From Stappia sp. BW2 (lineage in GTDB: Bacteria; Pseudomonadota; Alphaproteobacteria; Rhizobiales; Stappiaceae), in assembly GCF_008107695.1 (NCBI RefSeq), contig NZ_VIRG01000070.1:434001-498000 (forward strand): 64,000 nt of DNA, given 5' to 3'. The first letter of the stretch is position 1. Every line of letters begins with the position of its first letter. A model generated the notes under the pieces. That model ran no database searches and was not told the DNA's origin. It worked only from the letters and a program-made list of their open reading frames with translations. The position numbers and the translations under genes were made by a program. Below are positions 8,884-17,911 of the stretch, in pieces.

Positions 8884-10365
8884 TTACCACCATTTCTCCG
8901 GTGCGAAGGAGCCGGCGGCGTCTTCGATAACCTGGCCGACCTGGAAGAGCGTGCTCTCTTCGAAAGGTTTGCCGATCAGTTGAAGACCGAGCGGCAGGCC
9001 GTTGTTGTCGAGGCCGGCCGGAACGGAAATGCCCGGAAGACCGGCCATGTTCACGGTCACGGTGAAGATGTCGTTGAGGTACATTTTCACCGGATCCGAA
9101 TGAAGGTCCTGGTCGGCAACGCCGAAGGCGGCAGACGGGGTGGCCGGGGTCAGGATGGCATCGACACCGTTTTCCCAGGCAAGGTCGAAGTCGCGCTTGA
9201 TCAGCGTGCGAACCTTCTGGGCTTTCAGGTAGTAGGCATCGTAGTAACCGGCCGACAGAACGTAAGTGCCGATCAGGATACGGCGCTTGACCTCTTCCCC
9301 GAAGCCTTCGGCGCGAGTGTTCTCGTACATCTCGACGATGTCCTTGCCCGGAACGCGCAGGCCGTAGCGCACGCCGTCATAACGGGCAAGGTTCGAGGAG
9401 GCTTCCGCCGGTGCCACGATGTAATAGGCCGGCAGGGCGTATTTGGTGTGCGGCATGGCGATGTCGACGATCTCCGCGCCGGCATCCTTCAGCCAGTCGA
9501 TCCCTTTCTGCCACAACGCTTCGATCTCGGCAGGCATGCCTTCCAGGCGATATTCTGCTGGAATGCCGATCTTGAGGCCTTTGACGGATTTGCCGATGGC
9601 AGCTTCATAGTCCGGCACCGGAAGATCGACGGAGGTGGTGTCCTTGGCGTCGACGGACGCCATCGACTTCAGCATGATCGCGCTGTCCCGCACAGTGTGG
9701 GCGATCGGGCCGGCCTGGTCGAGCGAGGAGGCAAAGGCGACAACGCCCCAGCGGGAGCAGCGGCCATAGGTCGGCTTGATGCCGACAGTGCCGGTGAAGG
9801 CCGCCGGCTGACGGATGGAGCCGCCGGTGTCGGTGGCGGTGGCCCCCATGCACATGCGGGCGGCAACAGCGGCAGCGGACCCGCCGGAAGATCCGCCCGG
9901 AACCAGATCCTGGTTGGAACCCTTCTTCCGCCACGGGTTGATCACCGGGCCGTAATAGGAGGTTTCGTTGGAAGAGCCCATGGCGAACTCGTCCATGTTC
10001 AGCTTGCCGAGCATGACCGCGCCGTCGGCCCAGAGGTTGGACGTGACGGTGGATTCGTAAGCCGGCTTGAAGCCGTCCAGAATGTGGCTGCAGGCTTGGG
10101 TGTGCACGCCCTGAGTGGCGAACAGGTCCTTGATGCCGAGCGGAATGCCTTCCAGCGCGCCGCCTTCGCCCTTGGCAAGCTTGGCGTCGGATGCCTTTGC
10201 CATGTCGCGCGCCTTGTCGGCAGTCACGGTCACATAGGCATTCAGGCTTTCATTGGCTGTCTCGATGTTCTTGATGAAGGCATCGGTCAGTTCCAGCGAC
10301 GTGTAGTCCTTGTTCTTCAGGCCTTCACGGGCTTCGGCAATGGTCAGTTTGGTCAGATCGGTCAT
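8884..10365 (-). CDS. gatA: Asp-tRNA(Asn)/Glu-tRNA(Gln) amidotransferase subunit A
   Basis: GatA, 493 residues, the amidase subunit of GatCAB that frees ammonia from glutamine to convert Glu-tRNA(Gln) or Asp-tRNA(Asn) to the amide form. The amidase-signature triad is visible: the lysine in LGIKDLF (about residue 79) and the serines of [15 protein letters not shown] with the downstream [12 protein letters not shown] loop. Length and motifs are those of a complete enzyme. In this window gatC lies upstream with a GNAT gene in between, and gatB is absent downstream, where two low-GC genes sit instead. The start ATG is 12 bases after the GNAT stop. Confidence 0.97.
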   Translation of the reverse strand: MTDLTKLTIAEAREGLKNKDYTSLELTDAFIKNIETANESLNAYVTVTADKARDMAKASDAKLAKGEGGALEGIPLGIKDLFATQGVHTQACSHILDGFKPAYESTVTSNLWADGAVMLGKLNMDEFAMGSSNETSYYGPVINPWRKKGSNQDLVPGGSSGGSAAAVAARMCMGATATDTGGSIRQPAAFTGTVGIKPTYGRCSRWGVVAFASSLDQAGPIAHTVRDSAIMLKSMASVDAKDTTSVDLPVPDYEAAIGKSVKGLKIGIPAEYRLEGMPAEIEALWQKGIDWLKDAGAEIVDIAMPHTKYALPAYYIVAPAEASSNLARYDGVRYGLRVPGKDIVEMYENTRAEGFGEEVKRRILIGTYVLSAGYYDAYYLKAQKVRTLIKRDFDLAWENGVDAILTPATPSAAFGVADQDLHSDPVKMYLNDIFTVTVNMAGLPGISVPAGLDNNGLPLGLQLIGKPFEESTLFQVGQVIEDAAGSFAPEKWW

Positions 10366-10377
10366 GGATTTGAGCTC

Positions 10378-10851
10378 TCAGGCGGCCGCCAGCGGCCGGG
10401 AATAGAAAATGGAATAGGGACTGTCGGGATAATCAAGCACGGGTCCACAGCGGTTGAAGCCGGCACGTTCGTAGAGGCGCCAGGCCGCCGGGTGCTTGTC
10501 GCCGGTTTCCAGAACGAGCTCGGAAAGGCCCTCCTGGGTTGCCAGCGCTATGATCCGGTCCAGAATGCGGCCGCCAAGACCAAGACCCTGATAGGCCGGC
10601 CTGGTATACATGCGCTTCACTTCAGCAACGCCATTCGGGTGCCGGTGCAGGGCACCGCAGGCAGCCACCTTGCCGTCAATCCGGGCGACGAAGACGGTCG
10701 TTGTCTCGCCGGCCATTTCTTCGGCTGTCATGTGGTAGCAGGCCTCAGGCGGGCTCAGCGTCAGCAGCAGGGCGTTCAGCTCGGCAATCATCTCGCCCAT
10801 GTCGGCAGACAGGGGCGTTTCGATGGCGATAGCTGGAACAGGTGCGATCAT
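10378..10851 (-). CDS. GNAT family N-acetyltransferase
   Basis: A 157-residue GNAT protein. The acetyl-CoA-binding motif A is seen as MYTRPAYQGLGLGGRILDRII (Q/R-x-x-G-x-G/A pattern near residues 80-100), preceded by the typical strand GKVAACGALHRHPNG and followed by LVLETG and ERAGFNRCGP. Substrate unknown; the pattern resembles putative amino-acid or small-molecule acetyltransferases. It lies between gatC and gatA with gaps of 13 and 12 bases, so it is cotranscribed with the tRNA amidotransferase genes, an arrangement whose purpose is unclear. Confidence 0.88.
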   Translation of the reverse strand: MIAPVPAIAIETPLSADMGEMIAELNALLLTLSPPEACYHMTAEEMAGETTTVFVARIDGKVAACGALHRHPNGVAEVKRMYTRPAYQGLGLGGRILDRIIALATQEGLSELVLETGDKHPAAWRLYERAGFNRCGPVLDYPDSPYSIFYSRPLAAA

Positions 10852-10864
10852 CCGGGTGGTCCGC

Positions 10865-11152
10865 TTATTCGACGACTTTCGGCACCATGAAGAAGTTATC
10901 TTCGGAGGCCGGCGCGTTCAGGGTGATGTCGGCAGCCTTGCCGCCGTCGGTGACGCCGTCCGTGCGCTTTTTCATGGTCTGCTCGACCACGGACGTCAGC
11001 GGTTCGACGCCGGAAATATCGACTTCATCAAGCTGCTCGACAAAGCCGAGAATGGCGTTCAGTTCGCCGGTCATGCGGGTTGCGTCTTCTTCGCTCACCT
11101 TGATGCGTGCCAGGCGGGCAACGCGTTTCACCGTATCGGTATCAACAGACAT
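10865..11152 (-). CDS. gatC: Asp-tRNA(Asn)/Glu-tRNA(Gln) amidotransferase subunit C
   Basis: GatC, 95 residues, the small belt-like subunit that wraps GatA and GatB. It starts [17 protein letters not shown], the standard N-terminus, and contains [16 protein letters not shown] and VEPLTSV. ATG at 11152 was chosen over longer in-frame extensions because it matches the family length exactly. First gene of a gatC-GNAT-gatA operon. Confidence 0.95.
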   Translation of the reverse strand: MSVDTDTVKRVARLARIKVSEEDATRMTGELNAILGFVEQLDEVDISGVEPLTSVVEQTMKKRTDGVTDGGKAADITLNAPASEDNFFMVPKVVE

Positions 11153-11308
11153 GTTTTCCTCGTCTTTGCAGGTGCCCGAAGCGTTTTTTCGTTCCAGGCT
11201 TGTGCTCTTCTTGCGGCGGCGGACCGGCGAAGGCAAGCGTGTGGACTTGCGTAACCGCTGAATTCGGAATAAATCGGTACCAATGGTAACCGAAATAGAG
11301 GCCTGCGC

Positions 11309-11677
11309 ATGACACAGTCCCCCGAAACGATCCGTCCCTTGCCGATGGCAGCCATCGTCTACCTGGCCTTCGAACCGGATTGGTTGGCGCTTGATCGCCA
11401 TGAGCGGGGGGAGATTGCCGGTCAGATCGGCGAGATCCTGGCGCGTCACCCGAAGGTGACGTTCGAGTGGTTCGATGCCGATGCGCTGGCAGGCGGCTTT
11501 TCCGATTTCGCGATTTGCCGGTTTTTCGACATGCGCGCCTATCACCACCTGTGGGAGGAACTGCGCGACACGGTGATCTTCTCAAAGCCCTATGCACGGA
11601 TCGTCAACGTGACGACCGGTATCGAGAACGGGTTCCAGGATTACGAAACAGCCCTTGAAGAAACCGGCGATGCCTGA
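11309..11677 (+). CDS. Darcynin family protein
   Basis: A 122-residue protein matching the darcynin family, small single-domain proteins of unknown function found in proteobacteria. Family-like stretches are [19 protein letters not shown] (about 52-70) and [17 protein letters not shown] (about 72-88). No signal peptide or membrane segment. GAGG lies nine bases upstream of the ATG. The stop codon overlaps the start region of the following TetR regulator by eight bases, so the two are cotranscribed; this suggests the regulator controls darcynin or itself, but no operator was identified. The gene is divergent from gatC. Confidence 0.75.
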   Translation: MTQSPETIRPLPMAAIVYLAFEPDWLALDRHERGEIAGQIGEILARHPKVTFEWFDADALAGGFSDFAICRFFDMRAYHHLWEELRDTVIFSKPYARIVNVTTGIENGFQDYETALEETGDA

Positions 11678-12278
11678 GGAAAGCACAGCCGGACGGCCGC
11701 AGGAGGAGAGGGTCAGCAAGGCGCTTCTGGAGGCAACGCTCACCGAGCTGGCCGAGAACGGCTACGAGAAGACCACCATTGCTGCAATCGCCGCACGCGC
11801 GCGCACCAGCAAGCAGGCGGTCTACCGGCGCTACGCGGACAAGGGCGCGTTGATTGCGGCGGCTGTCGAGGCAGCTCTCGCCAGCGTTAATCCGGCACCG
11901 CCTCAGCGGGGTAGCGTCGCCGAGGATCTTCGGCAATGTCTTTCCAACACCGTTGCGGCCTTGCAGGATACCGCGCTGGGCGCTGCGGTTCAGGCGCTGG
12001 TGCCGTATCGCGACAGGCCGGACCTCGCAGGTGTTCTGGACGAGGCCGAGGCCGCCCGGCGGCTGGTTCTGCGCCAGATCTTCATCGCGACACCGTTCGA
12101 AGTCGATATGGAAACCCGGATCGATCTGCTGCTCGGGCTGATCTATTTCCGCCTGCTCATCCGCAATATCAGGATCGAGGCCAGAGACATCGAGACGGCT
12201 ATCTATCTGGTGCTGGGCCTTGTGGCGCCGCGAGAGCCTGCGCCCCGTCAGGAGCTGCCGGGCCTCCCGGGAGTCTGA
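11670..12278 (+). CDS. TetR/AcrR family transcriptional regulator
   Basis: A 202-residue TetR-type repressor. The N-terminal helix-turn-helix is seen in TTIAAIAARARTSKQAVYRR (about residues 31-50), followed by YADKGALIAAAVEAAL, which is the usual helix 4. The C-terminal ligand domain is helical and unassigned. ATG at 11670 overlaps the darcynin stop by eight bases and is preferred; an ATG at 11655 is also in frame. Ligand and targets are unknown; the closest candidate target is the darcynin operon itself. Confidence 0.88.
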   Translation: MPEESTAGRPQEERVSKALLEATLTELAENGYEKTTIAAIAARARTSKQAVYRRYADKGALIAAAVEAALASVNPAPPQRGSVAEDLRQCLSNTVAALQDTALGAAVQALVPYRDRPDLAGVLDEAEAARRLVLRQIFIATPFEVDMETRIDLLLGLIYFRLLIRNIRIEARDIETAIYLVLGLVAPREPAPRQELPGLPGV

Positions 12279-12429
12279 AGGTATCTGCCATCACGATTTT
12301 CTCGCTTTCCGTTAGCGGCTCTGTGAACAAGGGTGATTGGCCAATTTCTGCAGCAGAAGACATGGTTTTCATGCTTGGAGCGACAGGCTCCAGGTCATCA
12401 ATCCGTTTCACACTCCATTGGAGACGCTC

Positions 12430-12924
12430 ATGCCGCTCTATACGTCCAAATCGGTTCTGCTGGGACTGACCGCGCTCTTCTCCGCTGCCGCCTTCACGGC
12501 TTCCGCCGACGACATCACCACTTTCACCAAAGGCGGGGCCGCAATCGGCGGAACCGATCCTGTTGCCTATTTCACGGTCGGCAAACCTGTTGCCGGCTCC
12601 GACGAATATACGGCCGAATATGACGAGGTTACCTGGAAGTTCTCGTCTGCCGAAAACCGCGACAAATTCGTTGCCAACCCGGCGAAATATGCCCCTCAAT
12701 ATGGCGGCTTTTGTGCCTTCGGTGCCTCCATGGGTTTCAAGGTGCCGGTGGTTCCGGAAGCCTGGTCGATTGTTGACGGCAAGCTTTACCTGAACAACTC
12801 TCTGAATGTTCAGGACCGGTTCGAAAAAGATGTGCCGGGCAATATCCGCAAGGCGACCCTCAACTGGGACATCATCAAGGACAAGGAGCCGGGCGAACTG
12901 ACGGATCCGATCATCCGCGAGTGA
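12430..12924 (+). CDS. Secreted YHS-domain protein
   Basis: A 164-residue protein with a Sec signal peptide (about residues 1-27, cleavage near TASADD) and a YHS domain: GGTDPVAYFTVGKPVAGSDE, WKFSSAENRDKFVANPAKYAP and YGGFCAFG. This is the exported YHS group often annotated as YHS domain-containing (seleno)protein; here the family position is covered by an ordinary FCAFG and no in-frame TGA is involved. Proposed roles are metal binding or metalloenzyme support, not proven. The ATG at 12430 is chosen because it starts the signal peptide. Stands alone between the TetR and SIP genes. Confidence 0.85.
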   Translation: MPLYTSKSVLLGLTALFSAAAFTASADDITTFTKGGAAIGGTDPVAYFTVGKPVAGSDEYTAEYDEVTWKFSSAENRDKFVANPAKYAPQYGGFCAFGASMGFKVPVVPEAWSIVDGKLYLNNSLNVQDRFEKDVPGNIRKATLNWDIIKDKEPGELTDPIIRE

Positions 12925-12951
12925 CGCTGTTGTTCCTGTATCTCAGCCGGA

Positions 12952-12971
12952 AGCCCGCCAACAGGCGGGCT
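12952..12971 (+). terminator. Hairpin after the YHS gene
   Basis: AGCCCGCC and GGCGGGCT are exact inverted copies around a four-base loop, 27 bases after the YHS stop. No T-run follows, so it is a possible rather than certain terminator. Confidence 0.4.
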
Positions 12972-13146
12972 CAGGCCTCGTCGCTAAAACGTGATGTAGA
13001 CTAAAATTGCACCGGACAAGCGCAGTGTCGGCCGGGAGAGGGGAGGCAAAACCCCGTCCTGCGAGACACAGAGACATTTTTCCGGGCGGCAGATCTTTAA
13101 ATCGGCTTTCGTGGATGTTAAATCTTGAGAATATTACTCAAGAATT

Positions 13147-13956
13147 ATGAGGTGCCTCTTGGCCAAGTCTGCGAAACGCCAACCCCGCTTTCTGACCGTC
13201 AGGTCGACGCGCTACCTCAGCCCCAATCTCGTCCGTGTCACCTTTGCCGGGCCGGAATTGCAGGGATTTCCCGAAGGCCACGAGGGTGCGAACTGCAAGT
13301 TGCTGCTGCCGCGTGACGGCGAAAGCCGCGAGGCCTTTGAAGCGCATTATGCACCGGACGGACCTTCCGAACGCGTGCATCCGATCCGCACCTACACGGT
13401 CCGTGCCTTTCGCAAAGACGCGCTGGAACTCGATATCGACTTTGTAGCGCACGGCGACGAAGGGCCGGCAACGCGCTGGGCACAGCGGGCTGGGGAAGGC
13501 GACTTCCTCGGTTTTCTTGGCCCAAGCCAGCCGAAGATTACCGAGTTTCATGCCGACTGGTATCTCCTGGCGGCAGACCTTTCCGCAATGCCGGTGGTGG
13601 AAGCGACGCTTGAGGCAATGCCGCGCGATGCAAGCGGGCTTGTGCTGTTCGAAGTTCCCTCTGAGGATGACAAGCGCGACATTGCGGCTCCCGAGGGCGT
13701 CGAAATCAGGTGGCTGATCCAGGAGCGACCGCATGTGCCTTCGACAGCGCAGGTGGACCTTGTGAAGTCCCTGGAATGGCCTTCCGGACCTGTTCAGATC
13801 TGTATCGCCGGTGAAAGCTCCGTCATTCGGGCGCTTCGGGACCATCTTCATAACGAGCGGAAAGTCCCCAAGGCGGACACCTATATTTCCGGTTACTGGA
13901 AAATCGGACTTGTCGAGGACGAACATCAGCAGCTCAAAAGGGCGGAAGCCGCCTGA
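13147..13956 (+). CDS. Siderophore-interacting protein (SIP) family FAD reductase
   Basis: A 269-residue protein of the SIP/ViuB ferric-siderophore reductase family. The FAD-binding motif HPIRTYTVRAF (about residues 79-89), GPATRWAQRAGEGDFLGFLGPS and the NAD(P)-domain start WYLLAADLSAMPV are all in order, as is the C-terminal SGYWKIGLVEDEHQ. Such enzymes reduce iron in siderophores or other chelates in the cytosol. ATG 13147 lacks a binding site; TTG 13159 (MAKSAKRQ) has GAGGTG just upstream and may be the true start. No siderophore transport or synthesis genes are near, and no Fur box was recognised. Confidence 0.88.
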   Translation: MRCLLAKSAKRQPRFLTVRSTRYLSPNLVRVTFAGPELQGFPEGHEGANCKLLLPRDGESREAFEAHYAPDGPSERVHPIRTYTVRAFRKDALELDIDFVAHGDEGPATRWAQRAGEGDFLGFLGPSQPKITEFHADWYLLAADLSAMPVVEATLEAMPRDASGLVLFEVPSEDDKRDIAAPEGVEIRWLIQERPHVPSTAQVDLVKSLEWPSGPVQICIAGESSVIRALRDHLHNERKVPKADTYISGYWKIGLVEDEHQQLKRAEAA

Positions 13957-14126
13957 GGTCCTTCGCCGGTATTTGCACCTCTCACCGGCTGGACGCGGGT
14001 CCTGCCGGCGGGAAATGCTGACCACCCGTATGGCCCGGCCGGAACATATCTGTCGTAGATCCAAATCTTGCCATCAATCCGGGATCCGCTAGATCTGTAA
14101 TTACAGGTTTTTCGGGAGGTGGTTTC

Positions 14127-14741
14127 ATGCGTGGTTTGGCAGTTGTTCTTGGTCTCGTTTCCGCCGGCGTTGCCTTTGTTCCGGCTGCATGGGCTGCCGG
14201 TCCGGCTTTCGATTGCGCGAAGGCGGAAAGTTCAGCGGAGAAGCTGGTCTGTTCGAATGACGACCTTGCGGCGCTGGATCAGAAACTGGCGGATGTTTAC
14301 GAGGGCGCGGTCGGCGTCGTGAAGTCGCTGGATGCGGGTGCGGAAAAAGAACTCAACACGCTGAAGGCCTATCAACGTGGCTGGGTGAAGGGGCGCGATG
14401 ACTGCTGGAAGAGTGACGACGAACTCGCCTGCGTCCGCTCAGCCTATGAACGCCGGATTGCGGAACTGACCGCGCGCTATCAGCTGATCAAGGGACAGGC
14501 CCCGGTCTTTTACACCTGCAACGATAACCCGGCCGACGAGATCGTAGCGACTTTCTTTGATACCGAACCACCGTCAGCGCGGCTGGAGCGTGGCGACACG
14601 ACCGAGATTGTCGTGCAGGGGCCCAGCGGGTCCGGTGCGCGTTACGAGGGCGACTTCGGCATTCTTTTCTGGATCAAGGGTGACGAGGCCATGGTCGATT
14701 GGCCACAAGGTACGTCATTCGATTGCAAGGCGCGTGGCTGA
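14127..14741 (+). CDS. Secreted protein with LprI-like and MliC-like domains
   Basis: A 204-residue exported protein. After a signal peptide (about 1-23, AWAAGP) comes an LprI/DUF1311-type domain (about 27-115): FDCAKAESSAEKLVCSNDDLA, then LKAYQRGWVKGRDDC and LACVRSAYERRIAEL with paired cysteines. The C-terminal part (about 125-204) resembles MliC: YTCNDNPADEIVATFF and a final SFDCKA. Both domain families include lysozyme inhibitors that guard peptidoglycan in the periplasm; joining the two in one protein suggests dual inhibition (inference). GGGAGG lies eight bases before the ATG. The gene ends in a strong hairpin and is convergent with acdS. Confidence 0.82.
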   Translation: MRGLAVVLGLVSAGVAFVPAAWAAGPAFDCAKAESSAEKLVCSNDDLAALDQKLADVYEGAVGVVKSLDAGAEKELNTLKAYQRGWVKGRDDCWKSDDELACVRSAYERRIAELTARYQLIKGQAPVFYTCNDNPADEIVATFFDTEPPSARLERGDTTEIVVQGPSGSGARYEGDFGILFWIKGDEAMVDWPQGTSFDCKARG

Positions 14742-14803
14742 CAGGCCCGTTTCGGCCTGTCAGGCTGCGAAAACCGGCCGATGCCTTGTGAGCAGCGGCC
14801 GGT
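14738..14803. terminator. Double hairpin between convergent genes
   Basis: CTGACAGGCC (14738-14747) pairs perfectly with GGCCTGTCAG (14754-14763) and covers the stop codon of the upstream gene. A second perfect pair, ACCGGCCG (14773-14780) with CGGCCGGT (14796-14803), follows. Together they separate the lysozyme-inhibitor-like gene from acdS. T-runs are absent. Confidence 0.5.
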
Positions 14804-14813
14804 CTGGCCGTAA

Positions 14814-15830
14814 TTAGCCGTCCTTGTAGTAGTAGCTGTAGCCGTTGAGGGCAGGAGCGCCGCCGAGATGGGCATAAAGCACCTTTGATCCGGCAGGAAT
14901 TTTGCCCAGTTTGACCAGATCGATCATGCCTTGCATCGACTTGCCTTCATAGACCGGGTCGGTGATCATTGCCTCGGTCTTGGCGGCGAGCCGGATGGCT
15001 TCGTTGGTTTCTTCAGAAGGAACCCCGTAGGCCGGGTAGGCGTAGTCCGGGTTGATCACGATCTCGTCGTCCCGCACCGTGCGGCCAAGCTCCACGAGGG
15101 AGGCTGTGTTGTCGACGATCTGACGAACCTGCGAACGGGTCTGTTCCACGGTACCCGAAGCGTCGATACCGATCACGCGATCAGCCCGGTTCTGGTCGGC
15201 GAAGCCGACGATCATGCCAGCCTGTGTTGAGCCGGTCACCACGCAGACGACGATATAGTCGAAACTGAAGCCAAGCTCTTCTTCCTGCTGCTTCACTTCC
15301 TCCGCAAAGCGCACATAACCCAGACCACCGAACTTGTGCACGGATGCACCGGCGGGAATGCCGTATGGCGTGCCGCCTGCATCGCGAACGGACTGCATGG
15401 CGTCTTCCCAGCTCTGGCGAATGCCGATGTCGAAACCATCTTCGACCAGGCGCGAGTCAGCACCCATAAGGCGGGTCAGAAGAATGTTGCCGACCCGGTC
15501 GTAGACGGCATCATAGTGAGGCACCCACTTTTCCTGCACCACGACGCATTTCATGCCGATCTTGGCGGCGGTCGCTGCGACCATGCGGGTGTGGTTGGAC
15601 TGAACGCCGCCTATGGAAACCAGCGTATCGGCGCCGGATGCGATGGCGTCGGGTACGATGTACTCCAGTTTCCGCAGCTTGTTGCCGCCAAAGGCGAGGC
15701 CGGAGTTGCAGTCTTCGCGCTTTGCATAAATCTCCACCTTGCCGCCAAGGGCTTCGGAAAGCCGGGGTAGGTGTTCGATAGGCGTCGGGCCGAAGGTGAG
15801 GGGATAACGTTCAAATTTGCTGAGGTTCAT
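14814..15830 (-). CDS. acdS: 1-aminocyclopropane-1-carboxylate deaminase
   Basis: AcdS, 338 residues, a pyridoxal-phosphate enzyme that splits 1-aminocyclopropane-1-carboxylate, the plant ethylene precursor, into 2-oxobutanoate and ammonia. The residues that mark true ACC deaminases are at their standard positions: Lys51 (PLP Schiff base, GGNKLRK), Tyr294 and Glu295 (DPVYEGKS) and Leu322 (AHLGGAP); D-cysteine desulfhydrases differ at 295 and 322. The start at 15830 ([20 protein letters not shown]) gives exactly the usual 338 residues. An Lrp-type regulator is divergent upstream, as in other acdS loci. ACC is also met by marine and algal-associated bacteria. Confidence 0.96.
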   Translation of the reverse strand: MNLSKFERYPLTFGPTPIEHLPRLSEALGGKVEIYAKREDCNSGLAFGGNKLRKLEYIVPDAIASGADTLVSIGGVQSNHTRMVAATAAKIGMKCVVVQEKWVPHYDAVYDRVGNILLTRLMGADSRLVEDGFDIGIRQSWEDAMQSVRDAGGTPYGIPAGASVHKFGGLGYVRFAEEVKQQEEELGFSFDYIVVCVVTGSTQAGMIVGFADQNRADRVIGIDASGTVEQTRSQVRQIVDNTASLVELGRTVRDDEIVINPDYAYPAYGVPSEETNEAIRLAAKTEAMITDPVYEGKSMQGMIDLVKLGKIPAGSKVLYAHLGGAPALNGYSYYYKDG

Positions 15831-15972
15831 GGAGCGCACCGGATAGGTTGTTGATGCGTAAATCCTCGCAGAAATTGCCGGAAAGGTGCTTTCAAATTTT
15901 TATGAATTTTTTCTGTTCTCGAGAGATGTGAATGGATAAGAGTTCGTATTTGAATCAATCGATGCCAGAAAA
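15831..15972. promoter_or_regulatory. acdS-acdR divergent promoter region
   Basis: This 142-base AT-rich spacer must carry both promoters. It contains an exact inverted repeat GAAAG/CTTTC at 15881-15893 and long A/T tracts (15893-15914) of the kind bent by Lrp-family proteins. AcdR proteins act at such sites, but the exact box cannot be read with confidence. Confidence 0.4.
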
Positions 15973-16452
15973 ATGAAAGAATCTTCCATGGCAGATGAAT
16001 TGGACCGGATCGATCGCAAGATTCTGAAACTGCTGCAGGAAGATGGCCGCCTGAGCAACGCCGAACTTGCCGGTCTGGTGAACGTTAGCCCGGCCACCTG
16101 CCACAGACGCACACAACGCCTGTTCGACGAGGGGTTCATTCAGGGCGTCCATGCGCAAATCGACCCGCAAAAGGTCGACAGATCGGCCCTGGTGATTGTT
16201 GGCGTCGTGCTGGACCGGTCGACGCCACAGAGTTTTGAGGAGTTTGAAGAGGTCGTCCGAAAGGCGGACTTCATTCTCGACTGCCATCTGGTCGCGGGCG
16301 ACTTTGATTATTTTCTGAAGATCCGCACACGGGACATGACGGATTTCAACAAGCTTCACGGCGAAAAACTGATCGTGCTGCCGGGGGTGCGCCAGACGCG
16401 TACGTTCTTCGTCATGAAGGAAGTGACCGACAACGCACCGCTACCTTTCTAG
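15973..16452 (+). CDS. acdR: Lrp/AsnC family regulator, AcdR-like
   Basis: A 159-residue Lrp/AsnC protein: N-terminal helix-turn-helix (LDRIDRKILKLLQEDGRLSN and NVSPATCHRRTQRL) then a ligand-binding RAM domain (ILDCHLVAGDFDYFLKIRTRD). Divergent from acdS with 142 bases between, the classic layout of AcdR, which activates acdS in response to ACC and leucine in other proteobacteria. The symbol rests on this context. An alternative start is ATG 15988 (MADELDRIDRK), which matches many family N-termini equally well. Confidence 0.85.
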   Translation: MKESSMADELDRIDRKILKLLQEDGRLSNAELAGLVNVSPATCHRRTQRLFDEGFIQGVHAQIDPQKVDRSALVIVGVVLDRSTPQSFEEFEEVVRKADFILDCHLVAGDFDYFLKIRTRDMTDFNKLHGEKLIVLPGVRQTRTFFVMKEVTDNAPLPF

Positions 16453-16642
16453 AACTCCCCGGACACCACGCCTGACCTGCCGGACGGGGCTTCGCAGACC
16501 GGGGGGGCTGATGAGCGTCCCGGATGAATGCCCCGGATGCGTGCTTCCAAATCCCTTGCCATAGTCCTGCTGTCAGGAAGCCTTGAGCGTCCGTGACCAA
16601 AAAACGGTTGCATCGGGCGGGAACATTACAGTACAGATCCGA

Positions 16643-16656
16643 TATGTAATAACATA
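16643..16656. promoter_or_regulatory. Candidate Zur box
   Basis: TATGTAATAACATA: exact 5-bp arms TATGT/ACATA around AATA, in an AT-rich stretch 40 bases upstream of the COG0523 GTPase start. It resembles the ATGTTATAACAT-type zinc-uptake-regulator sites of alphaproteobacteria. Confidence 0.5.
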
Positions 16657-16696
16657 ACATGATGTAGCGTAGCATATCGCATCGACTGGAGGCCCT

Positions 16697-17911
16697 ATGT
16701 CTGATCGACGTCTGCCCGTAACCGTTCTGTCCGGCTTCCTGGGAGCTGGCAAGACCACCTTGCTCAATCGCGTTCTCAACAACCGTGCCGGGTTGAAGGT
16801 GGCCGTGATCGTCAACGACATGTCGGAGGTCAATATCGACGCTGATCTGGTGCGGGCTGGCGGTGCGGAATTGAGCAAGACCGAGGAAACCCTCGTGGAA
16901 ATGTCCAACGGCTGCATCTGCTGCACCTTGCGCGATGATCTTCTGAACGAAGTGCGCCGTCTTGCTGGCGATGGCAGGTTCGACTACCTGCTCATTGAAT
17001 CAACCGGGATTTCCGAGCCTTTGCCGGTGGCGGCGACTTTCGATTTCCGTGATGAAACCGGCAACAGCCTGTCCGATGTGGCAAGGCTCGACACGATGGT
17101 GACCGTGGTCGATGCGGTCAATCTTCTGGGAGATTTCTCCAGCCATGATTTCCTGAGCGACCGGGGCGAGACGCTTGGTGAAGAGGACGAGCGCACGCTG
17201 GTGCACCTCCTGACCGACCAGATCGAGTTTGCCGATGTGGTGGTTCTCAACAAGGTGGGCGCGGCGACAGCGGGGCAGGTCGATGCCGCCCGCAAGATCA
17301 TCCGCAGTCTCAATGCCGATGCGAAGATCATCGAGACCGACTTTTCGGACGTCTCGCCTTCCAAAATCCTCAATACGGGGCTCTTCAACTTCGAGAAGGC
17401 TCATGAGCATCCGATGTGGGCGAAGGAACTTTACGGATTTGCCGATCATGTTCCCGAAACGGAGGAATATGGTGTTGCCTCCTACGTCTACCGGGCAAGA
17501 CGGCCATTCGATCCGGAAAAGATCCACGAGGTGCTCAACGGGCAGCTTCCTGGTGTCATCCGTGCCAAGGGGCATTTCTGGATCGGGAGCCGGCCGCAGT
17601 GGGTGATCGAGTTTTCACTGGCAGGGGCGCTCTCCAGCGTAAGCCCGCTGGGGACATGGTGGGCGTCGGTGCCACAGGAACGCTGGCCGGATGACGAGCG
17701 TGCCCGGGCCTACGCAAAGTCGCTCTGGGTTGAGCCTTTCGGCGACCGGCGGCAGGAAATTGTCTTCATCGGCGCGGGCATAGACTGGCCGCTGCTGAAA
17801 TCTCGGCTCGACGCGTGTCTGATCGGCGAAGAGGCGGGTGATGATCTGGCGAGCTTTGCGCATCTGCCCGATCCCTTTCCGGCCTTTCGCCACGCGGACC
17901 GCGCAGCATGA
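16697..17911 (+). CDS. COG0523/CobW-family GTPase, putative zinc chaperone
   Basis: A 404-residue G3E-family GTPase. Walker A is [13 protein letters not shown] (residues 13-25), the metal-binding CxCC motif is GCICCTL (about 74-80), and the guanine-specificity motif is LNKVG. The C-terminal CobW domain starts near [18 protein letters not shown]. Members move zinc or other metals to client proteins; the zinc-limitation group (ZigA/YeiR-like) is favoured because a Zur-like palindrome precedes the gene and DUF1826 follows it, a pairing often seen in zinc regulons. The next gene starts within its stop codon (ATGA). Confidence 0.9.
   Translation: MSDRRLPVTVLSGFLGAGKTTLLNRVLNNRAGLKVAVIVNDMSEVNIDADLVRAGGAELSKTEETLVEMSNGCICCTLRDDLLNEVRRLAGDGRFDYLLIESTGISEPLPVAATFDFRDETGNSLSDVARLDTMVTVVDAVNLLGDFSSHDFLSDRGETLGEEDERTLVHLLTDQIEFADVVVLNKVGAATAGQVDAARKIIRSLNADAKIIETDFSDVSPSKILNTGLFNFEKAHEHPMWAKELYGFADHVPETEEYGVASYVYRARRPFDPEKIHEVLNGQLPGVIRAKGHFWIGSRPQWVIEFSLAGALSSVSPLGTWWASVPQERWPDDERARAYAKSLWVEPFGDRRQEIVFIGAGIDWPLLKSRLDACLIGEEAGDDLASFAHLPDPFPAFRHADRAA

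Noticed and set aside
8812..10890. 692-residue frame on the + strand opposite gatA and the GNAT gene
   Set aside because: It is the antisense of well-supported genes in high-GC DNA and resembles no protein. The same applies to large antisense frames opposite opgH (2793-4109), ilvB (29132-30919) and edd (58183-60048).
12337..12429. Longer N-terminus for the YHS protein
   Set aside because: The extension is not protein-like and would bury the signal peptide that begins at 12430.
12430..12924. Selenoprotein reading of the YHS gene
   Set aside because: No in-frame TGA lies within the domain and the gene ends normally after it.
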